Source: F23-D06 sp045116675 (GTDB taxonomy: Bacteria; Bacteroidota; Bacteroidia; Bacteroidales; WCHB1-69). Taken from it: 64,000 nt of DNA. Position 1 is the first letter of the stretch. Each line of letters opens with the position of its first letter. The position numbers were made by a program, and so were the translations under genes. The notes below the pieces were generated by a model that had not been told where the DNA came from, did not search any database, and saw only the letters and a program-made list of their open reading frames with translations. The stretch covers positions 1 through 64,000 of the forward strand of contig JBGUMF010000017.1 in NCBI GenBank assembly GCA_045116675.1. The letters are read 5' to 3'. Of this stretch, positions 7,373 through 16,449 are shown piece after piece.

Positions 7373-10300
7373 ATGGACACAAGAGACACGTATCATGTGA
7401 GATTCAAACTGGCACTTCTCGTGCTGGTTTCTCTTTTGTGTTCAGGCATTCCGCAACAGACGCAGGCCCAATTTTATAACGGTTCGCAGCTCACTTTCGG
7501 CAAGAACCGCGTGCAGCACCAGAACTTCAACTGGCAGTACATGCGCGCCGAGCAGTATGACGTGTATTACTATCCCACCGGACGGGCGCTGGCTCAATAC
7601 GTCTTCTATAAAGTGCCCGACTATATCCGTGAAATCGAGCACCTTCTGAATTATACTTCCCAGAAAAAGTTGCAATTCATCGTCTATAATACGCAGGAGG
7701 ATTTCCGCGAGTCCAATTTTGCCTACGATGACGATGATTTCTACAACCAGGGCGGTGTCACCAACGTGTATGGCACCAAGATATACCTTTACTTTGACGG
7801 CAATCACGCCCATCTGGAGCGCATGATCCGCAGCGGCATCATGAACGTGTATGCGCATTGGCTCGTGCAAGGCGCCAGCGTGGGCTCCAACATGACCTAC
7901 GATTACCTGATGGATGTGCCCAACTGGTATTTCAGCGGGCTGGCTTCCTATTTCGGGGAGGCTTGGAACAGCGATATCGACTATCATGTCAAGGATGGGA
8001 TCTTCACCCAGCGTTACGCCGACTTTGACGAGCTTTCGCCCGTGGACGCCACCTACGCCGGCCATTCGTTTTGGAAATATGTGGTGGACCTTTATGGGAA
8101 AGAGGTGATTCCGAGGATTTTGTATAACACCCGTTCTTCCAAGAACATGGAACGGGGTTTCCTATATGCCACCAAGACACCCTATCGTGTGCTGTTGCTC
8201 AACTGGTACAAGTACTATTATGTGATGTACCACCCCGACAAGAGTCGCACCATGCCTGTGGGGGAGGGTCTGCTCAAGCATCCACGGTCCGCCCGCCATT
8301 ACGGACAGTTCTGCTTCTCGCCCGATGGCGAATCCCACGCCTACGTGACCAACGAGGCGGGACAGATCCGTGTGTGGCTGAAAACCCCGGCGTGGGACCG
8401 GCCCCGCTGCATCCTGAAACGTTTCCAGAAAACCGAGGACAACCCCGACTACTCCTACCCGCTGCTTTCGTGGCACCCGCAGGGCGACGTGCTGGGCATG
8501 ACATTTGAGGACAAGGGACATTGCTACTATTATCCCTATAATCTGGAAAAAAAGAAATGGGAGAAACGGTTTCTGGTGGACGTGGAGAAAATTACCTCCT
8601 GGTGCTATGCCCCGGATGGCAAGATGATGCTGTTTTCCGGCTTTAAAAACGGGCAATCCGACATTTACCTCTACAGCTTCCTGTCGCGCTCGTTCCAGAA
8701 TCTGACCAACGATTTCTATGACGACTATGGTCCGATATTCCTGAAAGACCAGCAGCAGATTGTCTTCGCCTCGAACCGGAACAGGGATACCATCGGGCTG
8801 AAAGATGATTTCATGGAAGCCAACCCGAAACGCTATCCGGAGTTGTACATGTATGATTACTCGAAGAAAAATCCTGAATTGCTCCGGATTACCAATACTC
8901 CGTATGCCGAAGAGTACGGGGTGCAGTTCGTCGGGCCGCAGCAGATTCTCTACCTGAGTGACAAGGATGGTCTGGTCAACCGCTATATGGCCACGTTCGA
9001 CAGTACCATCAGCCGGGTGGATACGGCCGTGCATTACGCCTATTATGCCAACAGTACGGCACTGACCGACCGCGCGTACAGCATTGTGGAACAGGCCTAT
9101 AATCCCGCCACGGGCAAGGTGGCTGACATCTCGCTGGTGGACAAAGTGAAACGCATCTACCTTTCGATATTGAACCCGCTGTTCACGCCGGATGTGTCGC
9201 CGTCGGTGTTCCATAACAAGATACAGCAGGAGATGGCCGGCGGCGTTGTCAGCAAAGCCGACAGCGCAAAGGCGACGACCACCACCAAACAGCACGGGTT
9301 CGTGCAGGTGTATTCGGATGATTCGGAAACAGGTGTCGGGAGTTCGGAGAAGTCGGGGCGCAACCGTTCGGAGTTTTACATCCCGGTGGGCACGGGCTAT
9401 CGGGTGCAGTATTCCATCAACAAGGTCATCACGCAGGCCGACTTCAGCTTCCTCAACAACACGTATCAGCAGTTCACGGGCGGCACGTCGCCCATCTATC
9501 TCAATTCCGGCCTGAACGCCTTGTTCATGCTGGGTATCAATGATCTTTTTGAAGATTACCGGGTGACGGGCGGTTTCCGTATAGGCTTGAACCTGCGCAA
9601 CTACGAGTTCATGCTGAGCTATGAGAATCTGGCGCGCCGCCTTGACCGGCAGATTATCCTATACCGGCAGACCATCTCAAGCGAGGCTGGCGAGTATTAC
9701 ATCAAACAGGGCAATAATACGTTGTTTTACATCCTGAAATACCCGTTTAACAAACATCACAGTCTGCGGCTGACGTTGAAGGGCCGGTACGAGACGTGTG
9801 TGTATGCCTCCTTAGGCGATGTGTCGCTGCAGATGCCCGATAGTCGCCATGTGTGGGCGGGCGCCCGTTTGGAGTACATCTTCGACTCGTCCAAGGAGCT
9901 CTATACCAATCTGTGGCGCGGCACCAAGTTGAAGATGTTTGCCGAATACGAGCAGCGGGTGGAGCGCGAGACGATGAATCTCTTTGTGGTCGGTCTGGAT
10001 GCGCGGCGGTCGTTCAAGCTCTACCGCAACATGACCTTGGCCCTGCGTGCCGCCGCCTCCACCAACGTGGGCTCGGCGCGTCTGGTCTATTACATGGGCG
10101 GCGTTGACAATTGGGTGAGGGCCAAGTTCAACAGTGATATCTGGGTGGATCAGACCAAGAATTATGCCTATCAGACGTTGGCCACCAACATGCGCGGTTT
10201 CAGGCAGAATATCCGCAACGGCACCTCTTTCGTGCTGTTCAGCGGCGAGCTGCGCATCCCCTTCGTGCAGTTGATTGCCGGACGCAAGCTGTCTTTCAAT

Positions 10301-10588
10301 TTCTTGAATTCCATGCAGTTCAACCTGTTTGGCGATGTGGGCACGGCGTGGACGGGGTGGACGCCCTATTCCGAGGACAACTGTCTTTATACACGCTACA
10401 TCTATTCCGGCCCGATCACCGTGATGGTGAAACGGCAGGTGGATCCGTTTGTGGGCGGCTTCGGCGTGGGCTTCCGCTGCTCCCTGTTGGGCTATTTCCT
10501 GCGTCTGGACTATGCGTGGGGCGTGGAAGATTTCAAGATTGCCAACAAGAAGGGCATGTTCATGTTCTCAATCGGAACGGATTTCTAA
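7373..10588 (+). CDS. TolB-like beta-propeller surface protein with C-terminal barrel-like region
   Basis: A 1071-residue exported protein. Residues ~1-32 are a signal peptide ending TQA. Residues ~45-265 resemble a degenerate gluzincin (peptidase MA-like) region: FNWQYMRAEQYDVYYYPTGR and RMIRSGIMNVYAHWLVQG stand where active relatives have HExxH, so zinc catalysis is unlikely. Residues ~300-560 contain repeated propeller-type motifs (FCFSPDGESHAYVTNEAG, WCYAPDGKMMLFSGFKNGQS, DIYLYSFLSRSFQNLTND) as in TolB/PD40 proteins. From ~690 to the end is strand-rich with a terminal phenylalanine (FMFSIGTDF), as expected of an outer-membrane barrel. Role unknown; related Bacteroidetes proteins are labelled TolB-like. 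Convergent with hydF, overlapping it by four bases. Confidence 0.75.
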   Translation: MDTRDTYHVRFKLALLVLVSLLCSGIPQQTQAQFYNGSQLTFGKNRVQHQNFNWQYMRAEQYDVYYYPTGRALAQYVFYKVPDYIREIEHLLNYTSQKKLQFIVYNTQEDFRESNFAYDDDDFYNQGGVTNVYGTKIYLYFDGNHAHLERMIRSGIMNVYAHWLVQGASVGSNMTYDYLMDVPNWYFSGLASYFGEAWNSDIDYHVKDGIFTQRYADFDELSPVDATYAGHSFWKYVVDLYGKEVIPRILYNTRSSKNMERGFLYATKTPYRVLLLNWYKYYYVMYHPDKSRTMPVGEGLLKHPRSARHYGQFCFSPDGESHAYVTNEAGQIRVWLKTPAWDRPRCILKRFQKTEDNPDYSYPLLSWHPQGDVLGMTFEDKGHCYYYPYNLEKKKWEKRFLVDVEKITSWCYAPDGKMMLFSGFKNGQSDIYLYSFLSRSFQNLTNDFYDDYGPIFLKDQQQIVFASNRNRDTIGLKDDFMEANPKRYPELYMYDYSKKNPELLRITNTPYAEEYGVQFVGPQQILYLSDKDGLVNRYMATFDSTISRVDTAVHYAYYANSTALTDRAYSIVEQAYNPATGKVADISLVDKVKRIYLSILNPLFTPDVSPSVFHNKIQQEMAGGVVSKADSAKATTTTKQHGFVQVYSDDSETGVGSSEKSGRNRSEFYIPVGTGYRVQYSINKVITQADFSFLNNTYQQFTGGTSPIYLNSGLNALFMLGINDLFEDYRVTGGFRIGLNLRNYEFMLSYENLARRLDRQIILYRQTISSEAGEYYIKQGNNTLFYILKYPFNKHHSLRLTLKGRYETCVYASLGDVSLQMPDSRHVWAGARLEYIFDSSKELYTNLWRGTKLKMFAEYEQRVERETMNLFVVGLDARRSFKLYRNMTLALRAAASTNVGSARLVYYMGGVDNWVRAKFNSDIWVDQTKNYAYQTLATNMRGFRQNIRNGTSFVLFSGELRIPFVQLIAGRKLSFNFLNSMQFNLFGDVGTAWTGWTPYSEDNCLYTRYIYSGPITVMVKRQVDPFVGGFGVGFRCSLLGYFLRLDYAWGVEDFKIANKKGMFMFSIGTDF

Positions 10589-11775
10589 AACTCTTCGGGA
10601 AGGAATGGTCGTACCGCGCGGTTGAAGATGCCGTTGAGGTAGGCGATCATCATGCCGTAGTTGGACACGGGGATGCCGTGTTCGATGGCGGGCCGCAGGC
10701 GGTTGAGGAGCTGCCGGCGGGTGATCATGCAGCCGCCGCACTGGATGACCATGGCGTATTGGCGGATGTCGGGAATCTGGTTGAGGCCGGCCACGAAGTC
10801 GAAATGCAGTTCCTTGCCGGTGTGTTGCTGGATCCAGCGGGGCAGTTTGCCGCGTCCGATGTCTTCGCAGGAGGTGCGGTGCGTGCAGGACTCCAGTATG
10901 AGGATGCGGTCGCCGTCGTGCAGCTGGTCGATTTTGGGCGTGCCTTGCAGGTAGTGTTCGAAGTCGCCCTTGTGGTGGGCCAGCACGATGCTGAAGCCCG
11001 TGAGCGGAACCGCCTCCGGCACGTCCCGTGCCACGCGGGCGAACATCTGGCTGTCGGTGACCACCAGCGCGGGAAGTTCATGGTCGGCGATCCACCCGGC
11101 AATCTTGTCTTCTTTCAGCACGATGGCGATGGCGTCGTTGTCGAGCACGTCGCGGATGAGCTGCACCTGCGGCAGGATGAGCCGGCCCTCGGGGGCTTCC
11201 GAATCGATGGGGGTGACCAGCACCACGGTGTCGCCCTCATGGATGATACCGCCCAACAGAGAGTGCGAGATGTAGGCCGACGGGGGCATCTTGGCCACTA
11301 CGGCATCCAGCATGGCGGCGATGCCGTCGCCGGTTTTGGCGCTCACCTCGTACATGTTGTCGGCAATGACGCCGTCGGTCACGCGCTGCGGCTCCTCCAG
11401 GTCGGATTTGTTGTTGACGATGATGAAGGGGATCTCGTATTCGTGGAAATGGTCGGCCAACATCCGCTCGGGTTGCCCGTATTGGTGTTTGGTGGTGACG
11501 AGGATGGCGAAGTCGATGGTGGGCAGCACGTCCAAGGTCTTCCGGATGCGTTTCTGCCCGATGGTGCCTTCGTCGTCGATGCCGGCGGTGTCGATGAGGA
11601 TGACGGGCCCGATGCCGAAGATCTCGATGGACTTGCGCACGGGGTCGGTGGTGGTGCCGGCATGTGCGTCCACGATGGCGATGTCCTGGCCGGTAATCGC
11701 GTTGATGAGCGAGCTTTTGCCGTTGTTGCGCCGCCCGAAGATGCCGATATGCGGTTTGTTTTCTCTACCTTTCAT
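10585..11775 (-). CDS. hydF: [FeFe]-hydrogenase H-cluster maturation GTPase HydF
   Basis: HydF is the scaffold on which the two-iron subcluster is built by HydE and HydG before delivery to apo-hydrogenase. The 396-residue protein has a Ras-like GTPase domain (P-loop GRRNNGKS, 14-21; DTAG, 62-65; NNKSD near 121), a dimerisation region, and the iron-sulfur site: Cys297-x-His299 and CGGC (Cys346, Cys349), with Gln in place of the His that precedes the CxxC in some species. A ribosome-binding GGGAGG lies 7-8 bases before the ATG, inside the end of the PIN toxin gene, whose last 11 bases overlap hydF. hydE, hydG and the hydrogenase are not in the window. Confidence 0.95.
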   Translation of the reverse strand: MKGRENKPHIGIFGRRNNGKSSLINAITGQDIAIVDAHAGTTTDPVRKSIEIFGIGPVILIDTAGIDDEGTIGQKRIRKTLDVLPTIDFAILVTTKHQYGQPERMLADHFHEYEIPFIIVNNKSDLEEPQRVTDGVIADNMYEVSAKTGDGIAAMLDAVVAKMPPSAYISHSLLGGIIHEGDTVVLVTPIDSEAPEGRLILPQVQLIRDVLDNDAIAIVLKEDKIAGWIADHELPALVVTDSQMFARVARDVPEAVPLTGFSIVLAHHKGDFEHYLQGTPKIDQLHDGDRILILESCTHRTSCEDIGRGKLPRWIQQHTGKELHFDFVAGLNQIPDIRQYAMVIQCGGCMITRRQLLNRLRPAIEHGIPVSNYGMMIAYLNGIFNRAVRPFLPEEF

Positions 11776-12187
11776 TTTTTATCCTCCCAAAATAAATGAT
11801 TTCCAACATTTCAGAGGGTGATACCACTTTGCTGACACGCGGGAAATGTTTGAGATTCCCTGTTACAAGGTAAGCTTCTTCCTTGGAAAGAGCTACTTCG
11901 TAAAAGACCGCATCGTCTGGATCTGGAAAAATCTCGTCAGTATGTGTTCTCCTCAAATTGATTCCCGTTGCCAAAGCAGAAATAACATGGTTTACTTGGT
12001 CAGCTGTGAATCCGAATTTTTTTCTGCTTAAAACATTCTTATATTCATTCAGTATTTCATCGTTGAAAACAGGAATTATCTCACCATCCATTACCATGTT
12101 TAATAATATTGCAGTTGGAGAATCATGATGCGAGGTGAGTAATGCCGAAACAATGACATTAGTGTCGAATACTGCGTAATATAACAT
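11765..12187 (-). CDS. PIN-domain toxin, COG1569 type
   Basis: A 140-residue putative ribonuclease toxin. MLYYAVFDTNVIVSALL carries the first catalytic Asp (Asp8) and DTN motif. Central acidic residues occur in FNDEILNEYKNVLSRKKFG, and DEIFPDPDDAVFYEVAL followed by YLVTGNLKHFP is the signature of the PIN group usually annotated as a toxin component. The antitoxin gene ends three bases before it. The downstream end overlaps hydF by 11 bases and includes hydF's ribosome-binding site, so toxin translation probably influences hydF. PIN toxins usually pair with AbrB-, Phd- or RHH-type antitoxins; a DinJ-like partner is less usual. Toxicity is inferred. Confidence 0.85.
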   Translation of the reverse strand: MLYYAVFDTNVIVSALLTSHHDSPTAILLNMVMDGEIIPVFNDEILNEYKNVLSRKKFGFTADQVNHVISALATGINLRRTHTDEIFPDPDDAVFYEVALSKEEAYLVTGNLKHFPRVSKVVSPSEMLEIIYFGRIKNER

Positions 12188-12190
12188 CTC

Positions 12191-12484
12191 TTAGGCCTGC
12201 TTTTCTTCTCTTGAAAATCTGATTTCGTCATTGATTTCTTCCAAACTCATGTTTGAAAGGCCGTTTTGTTCACTGATAGCACGCATTTCATCAATAGCTC
12301 TCTTGGCTTTTTCCATCACCATATTGGAAGAATTGAGATCGACACGGAACGGAATGGCTTGTTCTCGTAAAGACTTTCTTATAAACAAGTTAAATGCTGC
12401 AGATACACTCAGTCCGAGTCGTTTGCAGAGCAAGTCGAACTGGCTTTTGGTCTCATTGTCGATGCGAATGGTATATGCGGTCAT
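12191..12484 (-). CDS. RelB/DinJ-family antitoxin
   Basis: A 97-residue ribbon-helix-helix antitoxin. MTAYTIRIDNETKSQFDLLC then GLSVSAAFNLFIRKSLREQA is the DinJ/RelB DNA-binding fold (strand, two helices). The C-terminal half (MEKAKRAIDEMRAISEQNGL and onward) would wrap the toxin. Start at MTAYT (12484) is chosen because the frame's earlier codons overlap the promoter box. Its stop is three bases before the PIN gene, giving an antitoxin-first operon. DinJ normally partners YafQ/RelE-type toxins, so the PIN partner is a swap worth noting. Confidence 0.85.
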   Translation of the reverse strand: MTAYTIRIDNETKSQFDLLCKRLGLSVSAAFNLFIRKSLREQAIPFRVDLNSSNMVMEKAKRAIDEMRAISEQNGLSNMSLEEINDEIRFSREEKQA

Positions 12485-12501
12485 AATTTTATTATTTGAC
12501 T

Positions 12502-12510
12502 GCAAAAATA
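12502..12510 (-). promoter_or_regulatory. Promoter -7 box for the antitoxin-PIN operon
   Basis: On the minus strand TATTTTTGC lies 18 bases before the antitoxin ATG. An imperfect inverted repeat, ATACATTTAATGGTAT, lies just upstream (about 12524-12539) and could be the operator bound by the antitoxin; this is inference. Confidence 0.6.
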
Positions 12511-12564
12511 CTGTTTTTTGCCATACATTTAATGGTATATTGAAAAATATTGATTGTTGTAATG

Positions 12565-13839
12565 CTAAGCCAATGACCCATACAGATCATATTCCGCGGC
12601 TTCGGTGATTTCCACGTTGTAGAATTCGCCGATGGTGAGGGGCTTTTCCTTGGTGACGAGCACGCTGTTGTCCACATCCGGGGAGTCGAATTCGGTGCGG
12701 CCCACGTAGTGGTCGCGCTCCTCGCCGTCGATGATGACGCGGAGGGTGCTGCCCACTTTCGACTGGTTGATTTCCAGCGAGATAGTCTCCTGCAGTTGCA
12801 TGATCTCGCCCACGCGGCGGGTTTTGATGTTGCGGCGTATGGGGTCGCCCAGCGGGTAGGCGGGGGTGTCCTCCTCCTGCGAGTAGGCGAACACGCCGAG
12901 GCGCTCGAACCGGTTGCGGCGCACAAACTCCACGAGCTCCTTGTGTTGCTCCAGCGTCTCGGTAGGATAGCCGGAGATGAGGGTGGTGCGCAGGGCAATG
13001 CCGGGCACCGTCTCGCGGATGCGGGCGATGAGGTCGTAGATGTACTGCGAGCCGCCGCCGCGCCGCATGTCCTTCAGGATGTCGTCGCTGATGTGCTGGA
13101 AGGGGATGTCGAGGTAGCGGCAGAACTGCGGATAGGCGTTCATCACGTCCAGGATCTCGTAGGGGAAGTTGAGCGGGTAGGCGTAGTGCAGCCGGTACCA
13201 TTCGATGCCGCGCACCTGGGCCAGGGCCTCCATCAGGTTGGCCAGCTCGCGTTTGCCGGTGAGGTCGATGCCGTAGTAGGTGAGGTCCTGTGCGATGAGC
13301 ATCACCTCCTTCACGCCCTGGTCGGCCAGCTTGCGCACCTCCTCCACCAGCAGGGGGATGGGCTTGGATACCTGTTTGCCGCGGATGAGCGGGATGGCAC
13401 AATAGGAACATTGGTGGTCGCAGCCTTCCGACACCTTGAGGTAGGCGTAGTGGGATGGGGTGGAGAGCAGCCGTTCGCTGGTGCCTAACAAGTCGAACTC
13501 GTTGGCATCCACCATCTTGTGCAAATCTGCAAAGGAGTAGAATCCGTCCACCTCGGGCAGCTCGGCCTCCAGCTCCGCCTTGCAGCGCTGGGCCAGACAG
13601 CCCACCACGTACAGCTTCTTGATGTGGCGGCGCATCTTGCGCTCCACCTGGACGAGGATCTCATTCACCGACTCCTCGCGCGCATCGCCGATGAAGCTGC
13701 ACGTGTTGAGGATGACGATGTCGCTCTTCATGGTGCCCTCGAAAAAGACGCGGTGCCCCATCCGTTGCAGCCGGGCAGCCAGCACTTCCGAATCCACGAT
13801 GTTCTTGGAACATCCTAAGGTTATGATGTTTACGGTCAT
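12565..13839 (-). CDS. rimO: Ribosomal protein S12 methylthiotransferase RimO
   Basis: RimO adds a methylthio group to an aspartate of ribosomal protein S12 using two iron-sulfur clusters and S-adenosylmethionine. The 424-residue length is normal. The N-terminal UPF0004 domain has Cys10, Cys47 and Cys81; the radical-SAM motif is CDHQCSYC (Cys140, Cys144, Cys147); a TRAM domain closes the protein (from ~360). ITLGCSKNIVDSEVL and the S12-type spacing separate it from the tRNA enzyme MiaB. First gene of a leftward row followed by the toxin-antitoxin pair and hydF. Confidence 0.95.
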   Translation of the reverse strand: MTVNIITLGCSKNIVDSEVLAARLQRMGHRVFFEGTMKSDIVILNTCSFIGDAREESVNEILVQVERKMRRHIKKLYVVGCLAQRCKAELEAELPEVDGFYSFADLHKMVDANEFDLLGTSERLLSTPSHYAYLKVSEGCDHQCSYCAIPLIRGKQVSKPIPLLVEEVRKLADQGVKEVMLIAQDLTYYGIDLTGKRELANLMEALAQVRGIEWYRLHYAYPLNFPYEILDVMNAYPQFCRYLDIPFQHISDDILKDMRRGGGSQYIYDLIARIRETVPGIALRTTLISGYPTETLEQHKELVEFVRRNRFERLGVFAYSQEEDTPAYPLGDPIRRNIKTRRVGEIMQLQETISLEINQSKVGSTLRVIIDGEERDHYVGRTEFDSPDVDNSVLVTKEKPLTIGEFYNVEITEAAEYDLYGSLA

Positions 13840-13862
13840 TTTCTCTATATGATTTTAAAACG

Positions 13863-13871
13863 GCAAACCTA
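13863..13871 (-). promoter_or_regulatory. Promoter -7 box for rimO
   Basis: TAGGTTTGC on the minus strand, 23 bases before the rimO ATG, matches TAnnTTTGC. Confidence 0.55.
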
Positions 13872-14006
13872 CATTTTTTTTCGGAATTATCAAAATGTCA
13901 GATGTAGTTATCCGTTGTGCCTTTTTTCATGAAAAGAATGGACAAATTTGTTGAATGGTGCGTTTTTTCTGTGGTATTCGGATTTTTAGGATAAAGGAAA
14001 AAAATG

Positions 14007-14015
14007 TACATTTGC
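14007..14015 (+). promoter_or_regulatory. Promoter -7 box for the polysaccharide locus
   Basis: TACATTTGC, 61 bases before the antiterminator ATG. The long leader is expected for UpxY-controlled loci, where the protein acts on the untranslated leader RNA. Confidence 0.6.
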
Positions 14016-14076
14016 AACGGCTATTCTATGGAGTCTTCCATCCGAATGATGCCATAAGACACGCCGCTGCACAATA

Positions 14077-14769
14077 ATGGAAGAAGTGGTGAAACTGGCT
14101 GGCAGACAGCAAGATGAAATACCTGTCAGCACAAAAGGCAACGCTCTTGTCTATCCCGAAGTTGAAAAAAACAGCCTCGGGAAGTCGGTGGGGTATGCCC
14201 CGCAGCCGGAGGTGCGCTGCTGGTTCCCCATTCGCGCCACCTATCACCGCGCGCAGAAAGTGTACGACCGGCTGGTGGCACTCGGCAACGACCGTCTTGA
14301 GCCGTACCTCCCGACACTCTGTCGCGTTGAAGAGGACGAGAATACCGGCAATTCGGTGATAAAGGAGGAGCCGTTGGACAAAAGCCTGTTGTTTGTGCGC
14401 ACCACGTTCTGGGATTTCCGGACGTTGTTGGAAAATCCGTCGTTGATTCCGGGATTGACACCTTATTACAACCATTTTAAAACCAATGGGTTCGGTAAAA
14501 ACGAGTTGTTGACGGTGCCCGACCGGCAGATGGAGAGCTTCAAGATCATTGTCGAGTCGCGTAATCAGAACATCATCGTCCGGCAATCTGAGATGCCGAA
14601 GATCATCGAGGGCGACCGCGTGGTCGTTACGGACGGCGCTTTCGCCGGCGTGGAGGGTGTGGTGATGAAATACAAGCACCAGAAGCGCGTGTTTGTGCAG
14701 CTGCACGGCGTCGGCATCTATGCCACGGCCTACGTGCCGAACACCTTTCTGAAGAAAATTGAAACGTAG
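14077..14769 (+). CDS. UpxY-type transcription antiterminator (NusG paralogue)
   Basis: UpxY proteins prevent premature termination of their own capsule operon. This 230-residue protein has a NusG N-terminal-like domain (CWFPIRATYHRAQKVYDRLV, residues ~48-150) and a KOW domain near the C-terminus (EGDRVVVTDGAFAGVEGVVM, ~186-230). At 230 residues it is longer than the usual UpxY (~170-200), with about 45 extra residues at the N-terminus; an internal start is possible but not obvious. It is directly followed by a flippase gene, the usual first position in Bacteroides polysaccharide operons. No UpxZ-type inhibitor gene is seen next to it. Confidence 0.82.
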   Translation: MEEVVKLAGRQQDEIPVSTKGNALVYPEVEKNSLGKSVGYAPQPEVRCWFPIRATYHRAQKVYDRLVALGNDRLEPYLPTLCRVEEDENTGNSVIKEEPLDKSLLFVRTTFWDFRTLLENPSLIPGLTPYYNHFKTNGFGKNELLTVPDRQMESFKIIVESRNQNIIVRQSEMPKIIEGDRVVVTDGAFAGVEGVVMKYKHQKRVFVQLHGVGIYATAYVPNTFLKKIET

Positions 14770-14773
14770 AAAC

Positions 14774-14801
14774 GTAGAGACGCAGTGCACTGCATCTCTA
14801 C
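14774..14801. repeat. 28-base palindrome, copy 2 of the two-copy repeat
   Basis: Same element as 4050-4077 with one imperfect pair: GTAGAGACGCAGTG followed by CACTGCATCTCTAC. It lies 4 bases after the antiterminator stop and before the flippase gene. The compensating A/T to G/C changes at the centre (AATGCATT versus AGTGCACT) keep the palindrome, as expected if the hairpin is selected. Confidence 0.8.
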
Positions 14802-14833
14802 AAATCCCTGTAACCTGCAACCTGTAACATAGT

Positions 14834-16357
14834 ATGGGCATTATCGCAAGACAAAGCATCAAAGGCACCATCGCCACCTACATCGGGGTGGCTATCGGCT
14901 TCGTGACCACCTTTTTCATCCTCACGTCGTACCTGACGTCGGAGGAGATCGGACTCACGCGCGTGCTGGTGGATGCCGCCACGCTGTTCAGCTCGCTGGC
15001 GCTGCTGGGCACCAGCTCGTCCACCCTGCGTTTCTATCCCCATTTTAAGGATGAGAGCCGCAACCAGCAGGGACTATACTTCTGGACACTGATTATCCCC
15101 TTTGTTGGTTTTCTGCTCTTTTTACTTTGCTTCTTTATTTTTAAAGGATTAATAATCAAAGCATTTGAAGAAAACTCGCCTCTTTTTGTCGATTACGTCC
15201 AATACACCTTGCCAATTGCATTCTTTATGTTGTATATGTCTGTGTTCGAGGCAAATGCAACGATATTGGAGCGGGTGGCGGTGCCTCGCATGATCCGCGA
15301 GGTCTTCATCCGGGCCGGGCTGTTGGTCGGATACTTGCTGTATGGTTTGTGGCATGTGATCAGCTTGGATGGACTGGTGGTGGTCTTTTGCGTGACGTAT
15401 GGGATGGGGGCGTTGCTGAATTTGTGCTATCTGCTTTTCTCACAGAAGATTTCTTTCAAGCCTGATTTCAAAAAGATTACGCTGGAGTTGCGCCGCGACT
15501 TCCTGTTATACACCGCTTTTTTGGTTACGGCGGCTTTGGTGGGCAGTGTGATGCCCACGCTGAGCAGCTTCTTCATCACGGCCAAGATGGGCTTGATGTT
15601 CACGGGTATCTATGCCATTGCCAACTACATAGCCACGATGGTCGAGATTCCGTCGCGTTCGTTGAATGCCATCGTGCAGCCTCGCATCGCGGTGGCGTTG
15701 CGGGCCACGCCCGCCGACTTGCCCACAGCCACCCGACTGTATCAGCAAGTGTCGTTGAATCAGCTGCTTGTGGGTATGGTCATCCTCATCCTGATTTGGA
15801 TAAATATTGACTTCTTTTTCGACATCCTGCCCAATGGGGAACAGTATGTTGCGGGCAAGTGGGTGGTATTGATTTTGTCCATCTCCAAATTGATTAGTTC
15901 TGCTTTTTCCCTTGGGGTCTCAGCACTCAGCTACACCCGTTGGTATTATACCTCCTTGATTTTCACGCTGATACTGATGATATCCTCCATCTGTCTGAAT
16001 AACTATCTGATTCCGATTTGCGGCATTGAGGGTGGTGCATGGGCCACGTTAGGGTCCAACGTTATCTATTACATCCTATTGCTGGCGTTTGTCAAGTGGC
16101 GGGTGGGCACCTATCCGTTCAGCTGGGGGCAGGTAAAAGTGCTGGTTGTGGGCTTGTTGATGGTGGTTTTGAACTATCTGATGGTCCTCATTGCGGGCAA
16201 GATTTTCCCGGAGCCCTCGCTGATGTTCCGCATCGTGGAGGCGGTGGTGCGCACGGGCATCGTGTCGCTGGCCGGCCTGCTGGTCGTCTATTACGGCAAC
16301 GTCTCCCCGGATGTGAACCGGCTGATAAGGAAAGTGTTTCGTCAAATCGCCAAATGA
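14834..16357 (+). CDS. Wzx-like polysaccharide flippase (first of two)
   Basis: A 507-residue integral membrane protein of the MOP superfamily with about 12-14 hydrophobic helices, beginning MGIIARQSIKGTIATYIGVA with the family's early positively charged turn. Such proteins move lipid-linked oligosaccharide repeat units across the inner membrane. It follows the antiterminator gene closely. Its last codons (FRQIAK, stop) are the first copy of a 23-base tandem repeat that continues downstream, suggesting rearrangement at its 3' end, where the accessory island begins. Confidence 0.85.
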   Translation: MGIIARQSIKGTIATYIGVAIGFVTTFFILTSYLTSEEIGLTRVLVDAATLFSSLALLGTSSSTLRFYPHFKDESRNQQGLYFWTLIIPFVGFLLFLLCFFIFKGLIIKAFEENSPLFVDYVQYTLPIAFFMLYMSVFEANATILERVAVPRMIREVFIRAGLLVGYLLYGLWHVISLDGLVVVFCVTYGMGALLNLCYLLFSQKISFKPDFKKITLELRRDFLLYTAFLVTAALVGSVMPTLSSFFITAKMGLMFTGIYAIANYIATMVEIPSRSLNAIVQPRIAVALRATPADLPTATRLYQQVSLNQLLVGMVILILIWINIDFFFDILPNGEQYVAGKWVVLILSISKLISSAFSLGVSALSYTRWYYTSLIFTLILMISSICLNNYLIPICGIEGGAWATLGSNVIYYILLLAFVKWRVGTYPFSWGQVKVLVVGLLMVVLNYLMVLIAGKIFPEPSLMFRIVEAVVRTGIVSLAGLLVVYYGNVSPDVNRLIRKVFRQIAK

Positions 16358-16406
16358 AAAATCGTCAAATCGCCAAATGAAAAATCGTCAAATCGCCAAA
16401 TGAAAT
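16340..16406. repeat. Three tandem copies of a 23-base unit at the end of the flippase gene
   Basis: Units begin at 16340, 16363 and 16386; each reads CGTCAAATCGCCAAATGAAA then AAT, the third copy slightly shorter. The first copy codes for the flippase C-terminus and stop; the others are intergenic. It marks the left border of the AT-rich island. Confidence 0.9.
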
Positions 16407-16427
16407 TTGTAATTGATTAAAATTGTG

Positions 16428-16436
16428 TATTTTTGC
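16428..16436 (+). promoter_or_regulatory. Promoter -7 box for the DUF4143 ATPase gene
   Basis: TATTTTTGC with a TTTG at 16406-16409, 18 bases upstream, matches the Bacteroidetes promoter. It lies inside the longest open frame, so the ATG at 16450 is the better start. Confidence 0.7.
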
Positions 16437-16449
16437 AGCCGAAAGTACT

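Noticed and set aside
10348..11799. Long rightward open frame (483 codons) opposite hydF
   Set aside because: Its sequence is rich in G, D, H and V runs typical of antisense reading of a GC-rich gene; hydF on the other strand has complete motifs.
16340..16406. Start of a CRISPR array
   Set aside because: The three units are directly abutting with no unique spacers and no cas genes are present.
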